Assembly: GCA_041739295.1 (NCBI GenBank) | Contig: JBGSOE010000212.1 | Span: forward strand, 1-6,274 | DNA: 6,274 nt | From: JAHJQQ01 sp041739295 | GTDB lineage: Bacteria > Pseudomonadota > Gammaproteobacteria > Thiohalobacterales > Thiohalobacteraceae | Direction of reading: 5' to 3' | Shown here: positions 6,199-6,274 of the stretch, one piece after another | Layout: each line of letters starts with the position of its first letter | Position numbering within the stretch: position 1 is the stretch's first letter | The notes under the pieces: generated by a model | What the model was told of the DNA's origin: nothing | Seen by the model: only the letters and a program-made list of their open reading frames with translations | The model's database searches: none | Position numbers and translations under genes: made by a program

Positions 6199-6265
6199 GG
6201 CTTATGTAAGTGCCATTCGGGATAACCCCCTCTCCCGCCGGGGCGGGAGAGGGTTGGGGAGAGGG
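6199..6265 (-). repeat. Right copy of inverted element pair
   Basis: This is the inverted partner of the copy at 6004-6070. Its inner tail (6199-6219) reads, on the - strand, CGAATGGCACTTACATAAGC and one more C, matching the left tail apart from two substitutions and a small 3-base difference. The outer part (6226-6265) contains a long hairpin, CCCTCTCCCGCC (6228-6239) with GGCGGGAGAGGG (6242-6253), then a second purine block (6256-6265). The 21 bases 6245-6265 are identical, inverted, to 6005-6025. The copy ends within nine bases of the window edge, so its outer boundary is less certain. Confidence 0.8.
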
Positions 6266-6274
6266 TGGCGAAGT

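Larger units (their letters stand above)
5972..6274. other. Gene-free, repeat-dense intergenic region
   Basis: No credible gene lies here. The stretch contains two inverted copies of a pyrimidine/purine-rich element, extended by related flanks, around a central hairpin (listed separately). A small perfect palindrome, ACACTG-G-CAGTGT (6080-6092), lies between the left copy and the central hairpin. Any promoter for the - strand YkgJ gene must fall in 5972-6003 or within the repeat itself; I see no convincing hexamer pair. Confidence 0.75.

Noticed and set aside
5992..6225. Open frame of 77 codons on the + strand at the right edge
   Set aside because: Its sequence is derived from the nested repeats (it begins in the CCCTCTCCCC block), with no ribosome binding site or domain.

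Overview
The window looks like ordinary chromosome from a proteobacterium, most likely a gammaproteobacterium. This is inferred from moderately high GC, the gene families present (a short spermidine-synthase-like protein, a degenerate GGDEF-EAL response regulator, a YkgJ-type cysteine-cluster protein) and the style of the intergenic palindromic repeats. No species can be named from the sequence. I see no tRNA, rRNA, CRISPR array, transposase or phage gene.

Layout: positions 2-160 hold the last 52 codons of an unrecognised + strand gene, followed by a clear intrinsic terminator (210-236). A + strand spermidine-synthase-like gene (260-1063) converges, across 35 bases, on a long - strand gene (1099-3543). 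That gene encodes an 814-residue regulator with the order Hpt-like, REC, REC, GGDEF, EAL. Both receiver domains look intact, but the GGDEF and EAL signatures have lost most catalytic residues, so it is probably a phosphorylation-controlled c-di-GMP receptor or scaffold rather than an enzyme. A short leader ORF with the only good ribosome binding site overlaps its start codon.

After a 245-base divergent intergenic region come two overlapping + strand genes: a TauE/SafE-family membrane permease (3789-4679) and a RibD C-terminal-domain (dihydrofolate-reductase-fold) reductase (4585-5427). They share 95 bases in different frames and are probably co-transcribed. A near-perfect 33-bp inverted repeat (5444-5531) separates the reductase from a convergent - strand YkgJ-family gene (5543-5971).

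The last 303 bases (5972-6274) carry no credible gene. They are filled by a nested palindromic structure: two inverted copies of a roughly 65-base element (about 6004-6070 and 6199-6265) around a central imperfect hairpin (6105-6180). This resembles a non-autonomous (MITE-like) or REP/BIME-like element.

The genes do not form one obvious pathway. I found no convincing new multi-gene system. The points most worth a second look are the degenerate regulator with its leader ORF, the permease-reductase overlap, and the nested repeat at the right edge.
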